From Penicillus capitatus (Eukaryota > Chlorophyta): a stretch of DNA of 64,000 nucleotides. Below, in pieces: positions 9,242 through 20,596 of the stretch. The notes beneath the pieces are model-generated. The model ran no database searches and was not told the DNA's origin. It saw nothing but the letters and a program-made list of their open reading frames with translations. Positions within the stretch are counted from its first letter, which is position 1. Each line of letters begins with the position of its first letter. Position numbers and translations under genes: made by a program. The stretch covers positions 558,001-622,000 of the forward strand of contig OZ287696.1 in the NCBI GenBank assembly GCA_965649825.1, in the 5' to 3' direction.

Positions 9242-12063
9242 CTAAGCGGCAACAGATTTGTCCGGAATGATGTCCATGATCACCGTCGTCTTGGGAGACA
9301 TGTGAAACATCGAATGCGGTGGCACCAAGATTTCTTTGTCCGTATCTGGAAGACCAGAGTAGGCAACCACCCTCCATGTCTTGCCCTCCATTGCATCTGG
9401 GGCTTGGACCTGAATTTCGGACGGATAGGCATTGAAGCCGACATAGAATCCGCGTTCCGACCCATCTCGCAAAGAGCAACCAATGAAATGACTGTGCATA
9501 CCACCGTCCCAGTCTGGCTGATGTCCGGCCAGTGCACCATGCCATTCGATGCCCCGAATCGCATCAAAAGAGTCTGGTTGAACAAAGCCTAAGTATTCTC
9601 TTCTAAAATCCAGCAGCTTCTTATAGAAATGCGCCAGTATATTGTCTTCCCAGACATCTGCTGGACACACAGGTACCCCTTGAGAAACGATCGTGCCGGC
9701 CAGCAAAGAACAGACAAGAGAGGGGTGGCCAGGACACGAGGCATCATCACCTAGATCACTCTCCGTTCCTGTCCTTGCCAGGAATGAGATGTCACCAACC
9801 TAAGGTGTGCACATGTGGAACATCTGCCTCCACTGCTGGCTTTAGAGGTTTGAAGAGATCGACAGGGCTGTTGAAACCGAAAGCAGGACGGCGCCCCGCC
9901 GCCAAACTTCCCGGGAATCCACCATCCCAACAAGCAGCAAACAGATCTGCACTACCTATCACCGATTTCACAGAGTCCTCTCTTTGCACAAGTGCTCGTA
10001 ACACGTTACCGGTCATTCTGGTGGCGATGTTGCTGAGTTTGGCATTGCTGGTCATGACCATGAAATCCCAAAAATCGAACCGAAATCTGCTGTTATACTC
10101 TGTCCAGACGCCCCAATGAGGGAACCCACGCTCTCCGCCTCTCGGAAGGAGTTGATCGTCCCCACTGACAGCCACGAGTTTGCTCGATTTCAGTAATGGA
10201 TCTGATGCTATGGCTTCGGGCAATGCAGGCGCATCGAGAATTGTCCCATCGCGATCCTGGACCATTGTTTCTGCATTGTCGAACACAAATCCATCCACTT
10301 TGTACTCCTCCGTCCAATGGTGCAGTGAATCCAGGACGAGCTCGTGTACCACAGTGTGGCCACAGTTCAGGATTCCTTTCCCGCGAAAGTAGAGACCGAC
10401 ATCCAATCCTTTCAGTGACATCCATTTCTTGTCCTCTCCCGTAAAGCAGAACTGAACCTATTTAGGCAATCGTCAGAGGCAAGAAGATCCAAAACAGTGT
10501 AAAGACCTCGAGGAAGACCTCCATAGAGAGTTTGTGACACTCCTTGATGAGCGTCTTGAGTTCATGAGCACTTTCGGATGGCGATGTTTCGCGAAAGGCG
10601 AGGCTGTTTGGTGCAAAGTAGCTCAGAGGAGTGACTTGTCCAGACTTGTCATCCTTCACACTGAGCATGGCACCTCGCAGAATGACACCATTGACTCCGG
10701 AAGTGGCCATCTTCTTCGCCGTTTCTACGAAACACTCGCTCTCGTTCATTTGCACCGCTGAATTCAAGAACAGACTTAGCGCTGCTTCCAGGGTGGGTCC
10801 CTGTTCCGAAAGGGTCGTGAGATCGAGTTCCGAAACGGCCAGATGTTCAAATCCATATCTCGGTCGTGGTGCTCTCTCCCAATTAAAGGCTTTGGACGAG
10901 ATCTCACCAACTGAACCCAAAAGGATCTTTCTGGATCGTTTTCCGTGAGGGACACTGGCAGGTTGAATCCATTTCGAGTACGGATCCATCAGGATGGTAT
11001 CTGGATGAAAACGACTTCCGCCTGCCATCACTCTTCCATGCAAAGGGAAGAAGAGTGCATATTCAGTCGGTCACCTTCCCAGCCATGTGGGCCATCCGCC
11101 CTCCATCCATACAGAAGCTCATTGAGATTCTGTGCCGTTTCGATGGCAATGTGCCACATATCTCCTGTCTTGTTGTGCTCTGGTAGGAGTTCTATTTCAG
11201 TCATCTCGCCCGATCCGTCCACTAGACACAGTGTCATTGTGGAGGCATTTCTGGACAGAACCTGCAGCATTGTGTTCAAAACGCCCTCTGCCTCTTAGCA
11301 AACTTACTGCAAAGTTTACAACTGTCCTGCTACGGCTGGTTCGCCCCAAGGATGCCGTGAAACTCACACCTAACAGAACTAGACGATCAAGACGATCAAG
11401 CAATGTCATCGTATCACCTTTTGGATACGGTAGCCCTCCAAACATTCCCAACGGAACACATGCATGAGAATGTTTCTTCGGATGCAGAATCTCTTCGTCA
11501 CCTGGCGCATTTTTGGTCGTCGTTGTTAATGTTTCTCAGGACAAGAGACCATTGATATGTATCGTGCAGCCAAGGTAGGCGGGAAGGAGATTCTTCGGTA
11601 CATCTACTGTCACTTCGTAGCTGGATGTTCTCGCAGAGAATAGGAAGGCCGTCTTTATCATCTCTCCCTCGTTCCTGATTGGGTCGCCATCTGGTGTGAA
11701 CCAATTCCCCTCTATGGAGCGAAATAAACCCCTGCAACACATTCACCTTCATCAAGGCACGATTCGGCGTTTTGATGTGACACCAGTTAAGATCTGCTCG
11801 AGTGACATGTGCAGACCCTTCGACAGGAAACGAGACAGTGACGTGACTGGATGTGTGACCCTTTGTCACGCGAATCAGGATCTGAACCAGAGAGGGTCAG
11901 TCTTCGTTGGAGAGGGACAAACAGAAGAGCACACAGGAGTCCCATTCTGCAAGGTATAGGAGTGTGTCGTACAGGCCTCGTTTTTGGACTTTTGAACAGT
12001 CGAGCTGGCGACGACCGCCCGGAGAGTCTGCCGCCGAGCCGCACGGAGGGGTAGACACCGCAT
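9242..12063 (-). CDS. isoamylase-type debranching enzyme homologue lacking catalytic residues (ISA2-like)
   Basis: Isoamylases (GH13) cut alpha-1,6 branches of starch; plant ISA2 is a non-catalytic partner of ISA1. The N-terminal beta-sandwich (GLPYPKG, VNFAVLSRNAST, GWRADGPHGWEG) and PDTILMDPYSKWI are typical. The barrel follows with HELKTLIKECHKL, DGFVFDNAE, FPHWGVWTEYNSRFRFDFW and SQGVPVCPADVWEDN. The nucleophile region keeps Asp (VDGFVFDNAE), but the acid/base motif, normally AEPWD, reads AVSGD, and no HDG block for the third acid was found. Introns of 35-55 nt restore the frame at every join checked. The product is therefore predicted inactive or regulatory. The start is uncertain: ATG at 12063, or 12138 in frame. 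The Arg-rich N-terminus could be a targeting peptide. Confidence 0.85.
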
Positions 12064-12099
12064 GGCATAGGAAGACCTCAATGGCCTTACGCTGCGTCT

Positions 12100-12800
12100 G
12101 GTTCGCGTCGTGACATCTCGGACGGCTCTGATCTGCAAAGAAAAGTCTATTCCAAGTCAAACAGGCATCTGTCGTTGTACCCCGCAGCGACGTCTCGGAA
12201 GGAGCCGTCGAGCGCTGACCGCAGAACGCGGTGCCGATGTGACGTAAGACTGCATTTCGAAGAACGTATCACCACGGATGTACGAGATGCGTCGCATGCG
12301 AAGAAGATGCAGCATTTGATGGAGCGCCTGTTCGTTGAGACACTTGTGTCTCTACGGCATCGCTGAGTGCCTCGACCGAAGGGCAAGATGCTGCACTGTA
12401 CCCCTGCTTAAGTGCCTGTTGCGTCAAGCGGCGAGCCGAGATACGACGCAATAGAGACGCAATTCGGATGAGGTGTGAGAGAAAGATGCTCATTGAAGAG
12501 ACAGATCGTCCAAAACAAGGAAAAAGCATAAAAGATCGAAGCGGCGTAATGGACTATCGCATCCAGTTACTGTTACGCACTTGAGCGTGGAACAAGCTCG
12601 ATGCTTCCATCTGTGAGTCGACCAGCAACAATGTCAACAACAGCGGAGCGCGCTTGTCTTTCACAGCAGTCTCGATGACCACGCGATGCTCAAGTGATGG
12701 GACTTTTGATAGACGGTTATGAAAGCACCTGCAGCGATTACTGCTATGGCTGCCGCGGAGAAATGTCAATGTCCAACGGCAGCCACATGACAGAATCATC
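12100..12800 (-). other. short minus-strand coding-like segments, gene model unresolved
   Basis: About 700 bp between the ISA2-like gene and the ML cluster. One minus-strand frame reads MSIFLSHLIRIASLLRRISA followed by TQQALKQGYSAASC (12390-12480), resembling a mitochondrial presequence. Another contains SAAAIAVIAAGAFITVYQK near 12720, resembling a membrane segment. I could not join these into one convincing product and recognise no family. One or two small organellar or membrane proteins are possible. Confidence 0.25.
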
Positions 12801-12854
12801 TCTGATCAAAAGAGTCAGGAGTGAAAAAAAAAACACTGATGGGCGAAAGTACTG

Positions 12855-13460
12855 CTAAGTAAAGATGTGACTGCTGACAGAAGATAGCACCTGGATCTCG
12901 AAAGTAAAACACAGTATGGATTTCCCCTTCGTGTCCATCGCAGAGATTTCGATTTTGTACTTTCCCTAGGGCACAGACACCTTCTTTCGTTCCACACGAT
13001 AGGCCTGCTTCTCACAGTCGGCAGAGCGATCGGGAATTCGAGGATGTGTTCAATGAGGACAGCGCCTCCAGGGACGCGACGTTTTGTGGCAGCACGGAGG
13101 TCCGTCTCATCATGGTCAATCGCAATGTCGGTCGAATGGAACAATGTTCGCGTCCGCGTCGAAATCTTTAAGTACAGCGTCCCTTTTTTGGCTTTTATCT
13201 CTTCAAAACGCCACAGTGTGCGTTAGAAGACGCAACCAGAGGTTGCTGAGAGACGAACGGCGCGGCGTGCAAATTTGAATGGACAGTTGACTGCTCTTCT
13301 TGTGTCGCTCGTACTGAGCCGTCACGCTACTCGGGGCAAACAGAGGATGACCACACTTTTCGAATGGAATGCCGGAGTCCTTTGCAGCAACAGCGATGAG
13401 ACAGAGCGAAAGACAAAGAGCTTTTTTGAAGCTCGAGTCATGAGCCCGCCTCAATTCCAT
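12855..13460 (-). CDS. ML (MD-2/NPC2-like) domain secretory protein
   Basis: ML domains are secreted beta-sandwich lipid-binding modules (NPC2, MD-2). The model starts at the ATG at 13460, and the hydrophobic stretch ALCLSLCLIAVAA serves as a signal peptide followed by PFEKCGHPLF. After splicing come GTLYLKISTRTRTLFHSTDI, PGGAVLIEHILEFPIALP and the C-terminal strand KYKIEISAMDTKGKSILCFT, matching the family pattern of a final KVxAxDxxGxxLxC strand. The conserved Cys pair around the VPxG block is missing. Exon joins around 13150-13330 and 12970 were placed approximately. It is the middle member of three ML genes in tandem. Confidence 0.6.
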
Positions 13461-13679
13461 CTGTACGAAACAGTTTAGCCATCGAACATGGAAAGACATC
13501 GCGATGATGTGACGTTTTGGAATCGGCCGACAGAGCCAACCCACCACCATTATCGTTTCAAAAGAAGGCAAGCTGCTAACAACGTAAGCGCAGTTTCTAG
13601 ATTCATGAAGAACAACGCAACAAGGTGAAACTGATTGAGTCGGATTTAAGAATGGGTCTGTGCGTGCTTTGCTGTAAGG

Positions 13680-14286
13680 CTAAGCTTCAAACGCTTGTGC
13701 ATTCTTTCTCCATGCAAAGGGCTTGTGAAGAATGCTCCATTCCTTCTCTTCGTTTTCCGTGTTTTTGATTCTAATTCCGCCCCTTACGCAGGCCAACTCT
13801 TTACCTGTCGAATCTTTTATCGAGATTCTGCCTTTGTAATAACCCTTTACACCTCCCATTAATTAAGATGTGACACTGACGAAATCATACCAGGGCTAAG
13901 GAGGGAACTTTGATTTTTGTTTTGTATGTGATTTTTCCCGGCCCGAAGGGGCACCTCACAAGTTTGCACAGGTCAGTGGTGCCGGACGCCACGGTTATCC
14001 AAAAGAAGATCTTTGTTTCAAATTTGTAACTGACCGTTCCTCCGCTGACATGGACACCTTTAGACACAAGAGGATGTCATGCGCAAGTCTTCGGAAAAGA
14101 AAAGCGACCGGAATCGATTGGAACATCAATTGCCACTTCTCTGCCGGACTTCACTGGGAACGGATTCACGTCGACGTATTCTGGGTAGAGGGTTTTCTTT
14201 CCGCACGATTCCAAACCATCAATGTGCGTTCCGCCGACCACAAAGGCAGTCGCCAGGAAAGACGCAAGAAAGAGAAGAGAGCGCAT
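13680..14286 (-). CDS. ML (MD-2/NPC2-like) domain secretory protein
   Basis: A clear signal peptide (MRSLLFLASFLATAFVVGG) precedes SCGKKTLYPEYVDVNPFPVK, the Cys and proline-rich strand typical of ML proteins. The spliced product continues GVHVSGGTVSYKFETKIFF, DLCKLVRCPFGPGKITYK and KVPSLALGYYKGRISIKDST, with KELACVRG as the last conserved strand and the stop at 13680. Two introns (51 and 46 nt, acceptors CTAAAG and GTAAAG) restore the frame. Four Cys fall at family positions, compatible with two disulfides. It probably binds a lipid or sterol in the endolysosomal lumen or outside the cell; the ligand is unknown. This is the best-preserved member of the cluster. Confidence 0.8.
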
Positions 14287-14531
14287 GGCGAGTAATGCTC
14301 AAAAACGCAGATGGACTCTTTCTTTAGCGCCGCCGCCCAACGTCACATCAGAGTACTTGCAAGTATACCAATTCGATCACGCGTTGGCTGGGCTTCACTT
14401 TGGCAAATCGACGATAGCATCGCGAAGTTTTCGATCCTTGCCTTTGGTTCCGTCAAGCGAATACCTTGCATCGCTGTTTGCTTCTTGACTAATAGCATTC
14501 GTAGGCTCGTTAAACCATCATTCCCTATCCA

Positions 14532-16090
14532 TCACCACTCACAGATCGTGTAGCACTCGGGAGACATGCAATTCGGACAAGATCTGCAAAGGAAAAACAC
14601 CATCAGCTCGGCTGTTGCTAAGATATGGTGTCCGTGATTACGGAGGTGGATGGCAATGTTTGTTGGAAAATCAAAAGGAAATGCGTCTGGATGATCGTAG
14701 AAATTGAGCTGCAAGGCATGGCTCCGTCCACTGGGCAAATATTGAAACGTTCGTAGATGCAGAAAGGATGAGAGCAGTAGGGGCGGCTGTCCAGTATATG
14801 GGACGGGAACCGTCGAGGCGTCACGGCTCATGTAGATCTGTGCGATGGTGATACAAACCGGATGCTGTCGAAGAGCATTTCTTAGCTTGTTTGCACATTT
14901 TCTCCTGTGCCATGCTTTGCATTTATCTATCCAACAAACATTTCGTACAGGAGAAATCGCTTTCTACTGCGCACCTTCACGCAGAGTATTATGCTCGCGG
15001 AACCGGTACATACAATGTATGCCTCGAAGCAGTGGGTTGGTTGATCTCACGGAGTGTCCAAAATAAGTGCTTCTTTCTGTGGCACAATCAAACAGAAGAT
15101 CGCCGCCATCTATGCCAATGTGCACGTCTCGCTCTCCTCTTCAGAATGGTGCTTCTCGTACCGATCAATGCCATCAAGATTGATACACCAAGTCCCATCG
15201 TGTTGTGCTTCTTGTCGTCTTGGAAGCCAATAAATCTAAGAACGTGACAGATCAACTGCATCTGTCCCCATACAGCTTCATTCTCGGGCACAAAGTCATC
15301 GGCAGTCGACGATGGTATACAGAGACGCGATGTTTCACAACCAGCATGTCTATCGCTGACGAATCATTTTCGCGAAACCTCCCTTCAAAATTTGCATGTA
15401 CACGGTTCGACAGGAACAATAAAAATGCGCAGTTCGAAACGCTTTTGCGTGGAGATGGGACGGACTTTCGTTTTGAGCTTCTTGCTAAACCTGGTAACCC
15501 AGCAAATCCGGTCGAGTCCACTCGCTGGACATGGTCTCGCCCTTCTCATGCTTCTTTTCCCCTACTTCAATGGACAACGCCAAACACAGCAGCGGCTCCT
15601 CTTTTTCATCGATCGCTGTGGCTCTGACAACGTAAGAGTCCTTCATGAAGCTAATCAGAACAGGGATTGAGGGGAATCCCGTACTGCTTCTATGTCGGAA
15701 GGCACTTTGGCTTGGAGCATGAACAGAATGGGCCCGGGTGCCGAAGGACAGGGAATGAGGTTACAGAGATGGCCACTTCGTGCTTCTTCCGGAAGCGTAG
15801 CATAACTCGGACTGGGTGCGAATTCGAAGAAGTACGCTCCTCCTTGCACCGTCTTGTCTTTGGACACACAAGTGTGACATCCTCAAAACACACTAGGAGA
15901 ATGAAGGATGACTGAGGACGCCTGTCACGGTGACGGATCCGATGTCTCCGGGTTTCAATGGGTAAGGGAAAAAGTCGACACTCGTCAGCGCAAGGGGTGC
16001 GCCTTCTCCGCACGGTAGGAATGAAATCTCTCTCGCTGGTTACTGCGAGACTGTTGCGGACAGAAGGAGAAAAACGAGGGGAGAATGCAT
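14532..16090 (-). CDS. ML-domain protein with long C-terminal extension
   Basis: The ATG at 16090 opens a signal peptide (MHSPLVFLLLSAT). An ML domain follows: PCGEGAPLALTSVDFFPYPL, KPGDIGSVTVTG, QGGAYFFEFAPSPSYATLPE, HLCNLIPCPSAPGPILFML, then DSYVVRATAIDEKEEPLLC. After this the frame continues through plausible joins: KKLKTKVRPISTQKRFELRI, PHAGCETSRLCIPSS and ADDFVPENEAVWGQMQL. Further minus-strand coding-like segments reach a Cys-rich end (CRSCPNCMSPECYTICEW) at 14532. Only the ML part has recognised homology. Whether everything down to 14532 is one gene or two is unresolved, and the first intron may be only 24 nt. Confidence 0.55.
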
Positions 16091-16179
16091 GGTGGCGGTT
16101 GTGGAGTCGAAAACGTGGGTCTGGGTGTAAGGAGACAAACGTCACATCGTCGATGTATAAAACGCAACCTGACGCTCGT

Positions 16180-16918
16180 ATGCTCGGATGGTCCCTTCAC
16201 TTGCCGCTTATGAGTCCAATATCCAATCGCCACCTCTTCATTCTCGCGCTGTTCTTGCAATAAAAACCACGGCGTGTCTGCTCCAGCATTGCTTGCTCAA
16301 AGACTCTTGTCTTCGAGGCGGTGATTTGTTTAGCCTGACAGTGCCATTTACCTCGCCAGATTTCGCCAGATTCAAAATGTGACGGGCACATACCTTGATC
16401 TACTGTGAGAGGCGACTTCTAAAATTGCACTATCTCTGTGTAATCCAACGGATTTTGGACGGCCCTTGGAGAATCGGTTTGCATATCTGTGCATCCGAAA
16501 ACGTGATCGGAGTTCCATGGATTTCGGCACGTCGAACAGAACGTCGTTGATAGCCAAAGTGGCGAAGAAATAGTTTCGACCTGTTCCACAAGCTCTTATG
16601 TGCGCACACGGATCTTTGATTGTCGGGTTTCCTTTCAAGAATGACATGAGATCTACCAGGTATCAGAACTGCGTTGCTACTCTCGTCCTTTCAATCTCAT
16701 TGCTGGTTCAGTCAGAGCTACAAAGGTGTAGAGCTTCAACAATTGGATCGCAGAGAATCGCCCGTGTGGGCAGATATCTTGTCAGAGATTGTCTATATCC
16801 ATAGAATGACAATGAGTGGGCGGAAGTCTGGCAGCTTTCCTGCAGCTCTTAGAGCGAGCGCTGCAAGGCAAACGTCCAATCCGAAAAAAGAGTCAGTTTT
16901 CATCCTTTCTGCTTACCC
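16180..16918 (-). other. coding-like minus-strand region, gene model unresolved
   Basis: Several minus-strand frames look protein-like but I could not join them. One begins MKTDSFFGLDVCLAALALRA near 16898, like a signal peptide. Another contains DPCAHIRACGTGRNYFFATL (about 16540-16620). A third reads WRGKWHCQAKQITASKTRVF. By position it may be a further ML-like or secreted protein, but no family motif is clear. Confidence 0.3.
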
Positions 16919-17518
16919 TTATTCGTCAGAGGAAAGGAGGACCTCTGCGCTGACAGTTGGACGCGACAGTGTCACGATAGGTGCATCTGCTTCATCCACC
17001 AGAGCTAACCGTAAGTGACGATTGACACCGGCCACTCGAAAACGGTTAGACAGTAGCTCTTCAATGACGTCGAGCACGATGGCAGTGATATCTCCCCCGA
17101 AAAGTGTGACCCCGATCACACTGAATGACAGGCGAAATTGCGAAATCGAGACGGATGTGTTTCCACTGCGGATCTGTTGCTATTCTTCCACCTAAGGAGC
17201 AATTCCAAGACCCATCTTCCTTGATTCGTCCCGGGTAAATAAAGACAATAAAGTTATGGCTGGGATCGTTATCAGTCCTGTAAACTCGTTGTCATGCGAC
17301 ATGCGCATTGAGGTTACATCGACTGACTGTTTGCTCTGGAATTGAACAAACGAACTGGCTGTTGACGTTCGGTATCTTCGATATCGCTCTGTTCGTGAGA
17401 AGGGGAAACTGTCGAATCTCTTACCTTGTTCGATTCTTTTCTTTTAAATAAAGTCAAACGCTCGACTAACGGATGCCGTGAACAACAAATAAATTGCTCC
17501 ACATGTCCAATTTGTCAT
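16919..17518 (-). CDS. putative secreted protein, function unknown
   Basis: The ATG at 17518 opens a signal peptide (MTNWTCGAIYLLFTASV). Two introns of exactly 46 nt restore the frame into a charged segment (SDIEDTERQQPVRLFNS) and a segment rich in predicted beta strand (DPSHNFIVFIYPGRIKEDGS, GGRIATDPQWKHIRLDFAIS). The 3' end is unclear. A long open frame with VIGVTLFGGDITAIVLDVIE runs to a stop at 16919 but is in another phase, so a further splice is needed. No family recognised. The signal peptide, position beside the ML genes and strand suggest a lumenal or extracellular product. Confidence 0.5.
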
Positions 17519-19086
17519 TACATTGTGCGGTTGTGAAATCATTTGGACTTTTTAATGCGAGAAGCAGAAACCTGACGTTCGTTCAGTCACGCCTCTGTAA
17601 AGGCCGCACAATGAGTGAGAGAAGAGTAATGTAACGCAGTCACTTACTTACTTTAGATAATTCGAATGGCACGTGTTGGTCATCAATCAGCATTTTTTAC
17701 TTTTATGCTTGTCGATTCTGTTTGACGTTCCTTTTTCGATGGAAACTGGTTTCGTGGCCAGTTTAGTCGCTGGAAAAGGGACTAACTGCAGAAACAGTCT
17801 GGAAAAGGACTTGAATGATGTCATGCTCCCTCAGTGCTCTTGTGCTGATTGTCAGTGTGCTACCCATTTCATCAAAACAGCAGTCAGAACCGCATTTGCT
17901 GGCAGAGACTAGATTTCAAATGCTTAAAAAACGCATGAAACAGGACATTACAGTTGATTCCAACGGTCATCTGTACACTCTAGATAACAAAAAACAGCTA
18001 CCGAAAAGATTGCAGTTTCTCGGTGAACGAGGACGGCGCATTGCTCACGCTCTTTAAAAGTGAATCACACGCATTCGGCGTTCTCCGTCATTTGTCAGTC
18101 ATCTCCGAGTTAAGACTGGATTATGTCAGCATAGCTTTTGAACATGGACCTGTCTTTTGAGGATCGAAAATGATCCTCACCGCCACCTCTCAGTCAGCAA
18201 AGCCAAGTTTCGGCAAGAGAGTGTACGTATGTATCCTGAAGCGTTCATTTCCGTCGACAAAAAACAGTCTATGGGGAGTTTCTGAACTGCCAGAAGATGG
18301 TCATCAACGGTAACCCGAAAAAAGGATAAGAGAAAAAAATCTCATCTAAAATCGCCAACGTTCTTTAACAATGTAGACGGTACTTCTCGTAAGAAACTCT
18401 GGCTAACAACGTTTTCTTGCACTTGATTTCCGCCACCATCTCTATAGATAGACAACAGCAACCGATATCCTTGTGCCGTTCAGTCTCGGGCATTGTACCT
18501 AGACTACGGCATAGTCGTGCGAAGAAGCTGAGTCGCATCTCGAAACGTGCAGGATGAAATTTTCCACGTTCACTAAACACAATGTTGCTGTCAAGGAGAT
18601 TTCTGGACTTGAGACTCCGAGATCACTTCTCTTACTGGATTTCATCTCTTAGCGGCAGTCCACTCTCGTAGCGTTCGTTGATCGGATCACTGAAATTGGT
18701 TGCCATCTGTTCGTGCTTCGGTCCTTAAACCTCTCTCTCTCTTTACGGTTGTGCACTTTTCTTCTGATCAAAGCCATGCGAGACAAAATCCATGCATACA
18801 GAGATAGTAAAGAGTGGAGTGTCTGCTTGAGCATTTTTCCCTGTCTAATGGTTCGACACCTTTACTGTCTAAGAAGACATGATGTTGATATCTCTCATCC
18901 GGTTAACCTACCTTCTTTCCCCTCAGCATCGTAATACATGGTCGGCTTTGATAGGATAGCTCTCAATTCTGGTCCGAGACGTTGTCCCCGATGAATTTTC
19001 GCACCGACCGTCAAACCGCACAGGTCCGCAAACCTATCTGCCACATGTCCGTGTCGGTGCGATGACGGGTTGGATGAACGCAGGAC
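17519..19086. other. 1.5-kb stretch without a convincing gene
   Basis: Short plus-strand frames occur. That at 17815-18057 reads MMSCSLSALVLIVSVLPISS, then RFQMLKKRMKQDITVDSNGH. None continues through plausible introns, and the following 800 bp is full of stops in all frames. This is unusual beside gene spacing of tens of bases. It may hold regulatory DNA, a non-coding transcript, or a decayed gene or element whose parent I cannot name. Confidence 0.4.
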
Positions 19087-19715
19087 ATGGAGAGCCGCGT
19101 TGCACGTATGATTCATGAACAGAGAGTGACTCTCATGATGTACCAACGTCGCAACGAGTAATCCACTCCGCCTCTTCGTCGAGGAGTGATTCTTTGCCGC
19201 TGTGTCAGTGCCGACATCGTTGCCGACATGCAAGAGGCTCTTGTGCGTGTGCGGAATCGCCTGTCGCGTGACCTCGTCGACGTGGATCCAGAGCTTCTGA
19301 TGCAAGTTATGCCGCCTGCCATTCCATTCGTTCGCTAAAGCCTTGGTAAATGAAGGTGGTCATATGTCTGATTTTCTATAACTCGGCGGATAACACATCT
19401 GACGGCCACGATTCATTGGATTTGGATGATATGTCGTATGAAGAACTGAGGGCACTCGAAGAAACCGTCGGCGTTGTGAATAAGGGCCTCAGTGAGCAGA
19501 GCATTGCTGCTCTTCCCATCAGACTGTTCTCCGCGGCGAAAGGGACGAATCTGGACGAAGAGCAATGCACCGTGTGCCGTTGCGAGTTTGAACAGCACCA
19601 TCAGGTGAAGGTTTTACCATGTGGACACGTCTTCCATCCTGGATGCATCGATCAATGGCTCAGAATCAGCAAGAAATGTCCAATCTGTAGCAGAGAGGTC
19701 AAACAGACTCCATAA
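19087..19715 (+). CDS. RING-H2 finger protein, probable E3 ubiquitin ligase
   Basis: The C-terminal RING-H2 domain is complete: CTVCRCEFEQHHQVKVLPCG, HVFHPGCIDQWL and KKCPICS, giving Cys-x2-Cys...Cys-x-His-x2-His-x2-Cys...Cys-x2-Cys. Upstream the product is helical and polar (MESRVARMIHEQRVTLMMYQ, DMQEALVRVRNRLSRDLVDV). It has no signal peptide or clear membrane segment, so a cytosolic or nuclear ligase is likely. The first intron has GTAATC donor and GTGTCAG acceptor. The second is only 26 nt (19330-19355). The ATG at 19087 is the first in frame. Substrate unknown. Confidence 0.75.
19330..19355 (+). other. 26-nt mini-intron in the RING-H2 gene
   Basis: Donor GTTCGC, acceptor AATGAAG. Removal joins ...MPPAIPF to VVICLIFYNSADNTSD in frame; without it a stop follows immediately. 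There is no homology across the junction, so support is from the frame alone. Confidence 0.5.
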
Positions 19716-19894
19716 GAGAGGGTGACGTTTATCTCTGTGCTCCGCGGGGAGCGCGTTGTACTATGACCTGACGTGCTTTATTTTGTGTTCTCTGCTGAAC
19801 CAACAAGCTCTTTCATGTAGGATATCACAAACGCTACTGAGCTACACTCAATTGAGTGCTTCCTGTACAAACCGTTGTGTAATAAACAGAGCAA

Positions 19895-20464
19895 CTATGG
19901 TCGGGGAGGTTCAGATGCGTTCATGAAGTAGGGAACGTGGTGTCCGTGAATGCCAAACTGTGCCAGACGCCGTCACGTCAAGGACAGTAATGAAGAGATA
20001 CGCACACCTGTTTCAGTGTTTTCAGCAACTCCTCCATCAGCAGCACGCGTGTCTTGTCCTTTGGATTGAACCCCAGATCTTTGAGCCGGGAAAACGGCAG
20101 ACGGTCTCGAACACGACTCAGACTGAAACAGCGGTGGAAGGGATCTCACACAAAACGCGATGTGTGAGAGCGACTGACTGGACTGCTTGTTGAACGATGT
20201 CTGTGATGAACTTCTGCGTGGCCAATCCCATCAGGCGCACCCTGGGACGCACAGTCGGCAATGGGCACAGGCGTCGGAAGGTGGAGGGGAGCTACGCTCG
20301 GGGGTCTTTCACTTCGCAGCCGCTCTGGCAACAGTAGTACTCCACGAGCTCGTCCGGCACCTAAACGCCTCTTCTTGTGTCTCCCCGACCATGCAGCATA
20401 CCAGTGGTGCCCGTTCCTCCAGTTCTGCTAGAAACTGTTGCATGCGAATGTCCCGAGCATCCAT
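19895..20464 (-). CDS. TAF10: TAF10, TFIID/SAGA histone-fold subunit
   Basis: TAF10 is a histone-fold subunit shared by TFIID and SAGA. The spliced product starts MDARDIRMQQFLAELEERAP and continues VPDELVEYYCCQSGCEVKDP, VRLMGLATQKFITDIVQQAV, LKDLGFNPKDKTRVLLMEEL and LKTLKQFGIHGHHVPYFM, in the order and spacing of the family. The introns are about 41-57 nt with donors GTATGC, GTAGCT, GTCAGT and GTGTGC. The acceptor-side sequence GACGTGACGG in the last intron resembles the branch-like motif discussed in the findings. The N-terminus is very short compared with animal TAF10. Confidence 0.85.
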
Positions 20465-20596
20465 GACCGTTTGTTTGTTCTTGTTCCTTCGATGATCGTC
20501 TGACAATGAAAAGCATTACGACCGCAAACGATCCAATCGCCAATTCGAGTTTGCGGTTTTTGCAGTGCTGACACCCACCCGCGTTTCGAGGCCGTA

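Noticed and set aside
14891-15247. 118-codon plus-strand open frame in the ML cluster
   Set aside because: Antisense to coding-like minus-strand exons of the third ML gene; hydrophobic stretch is coincidental and no homology was seen.
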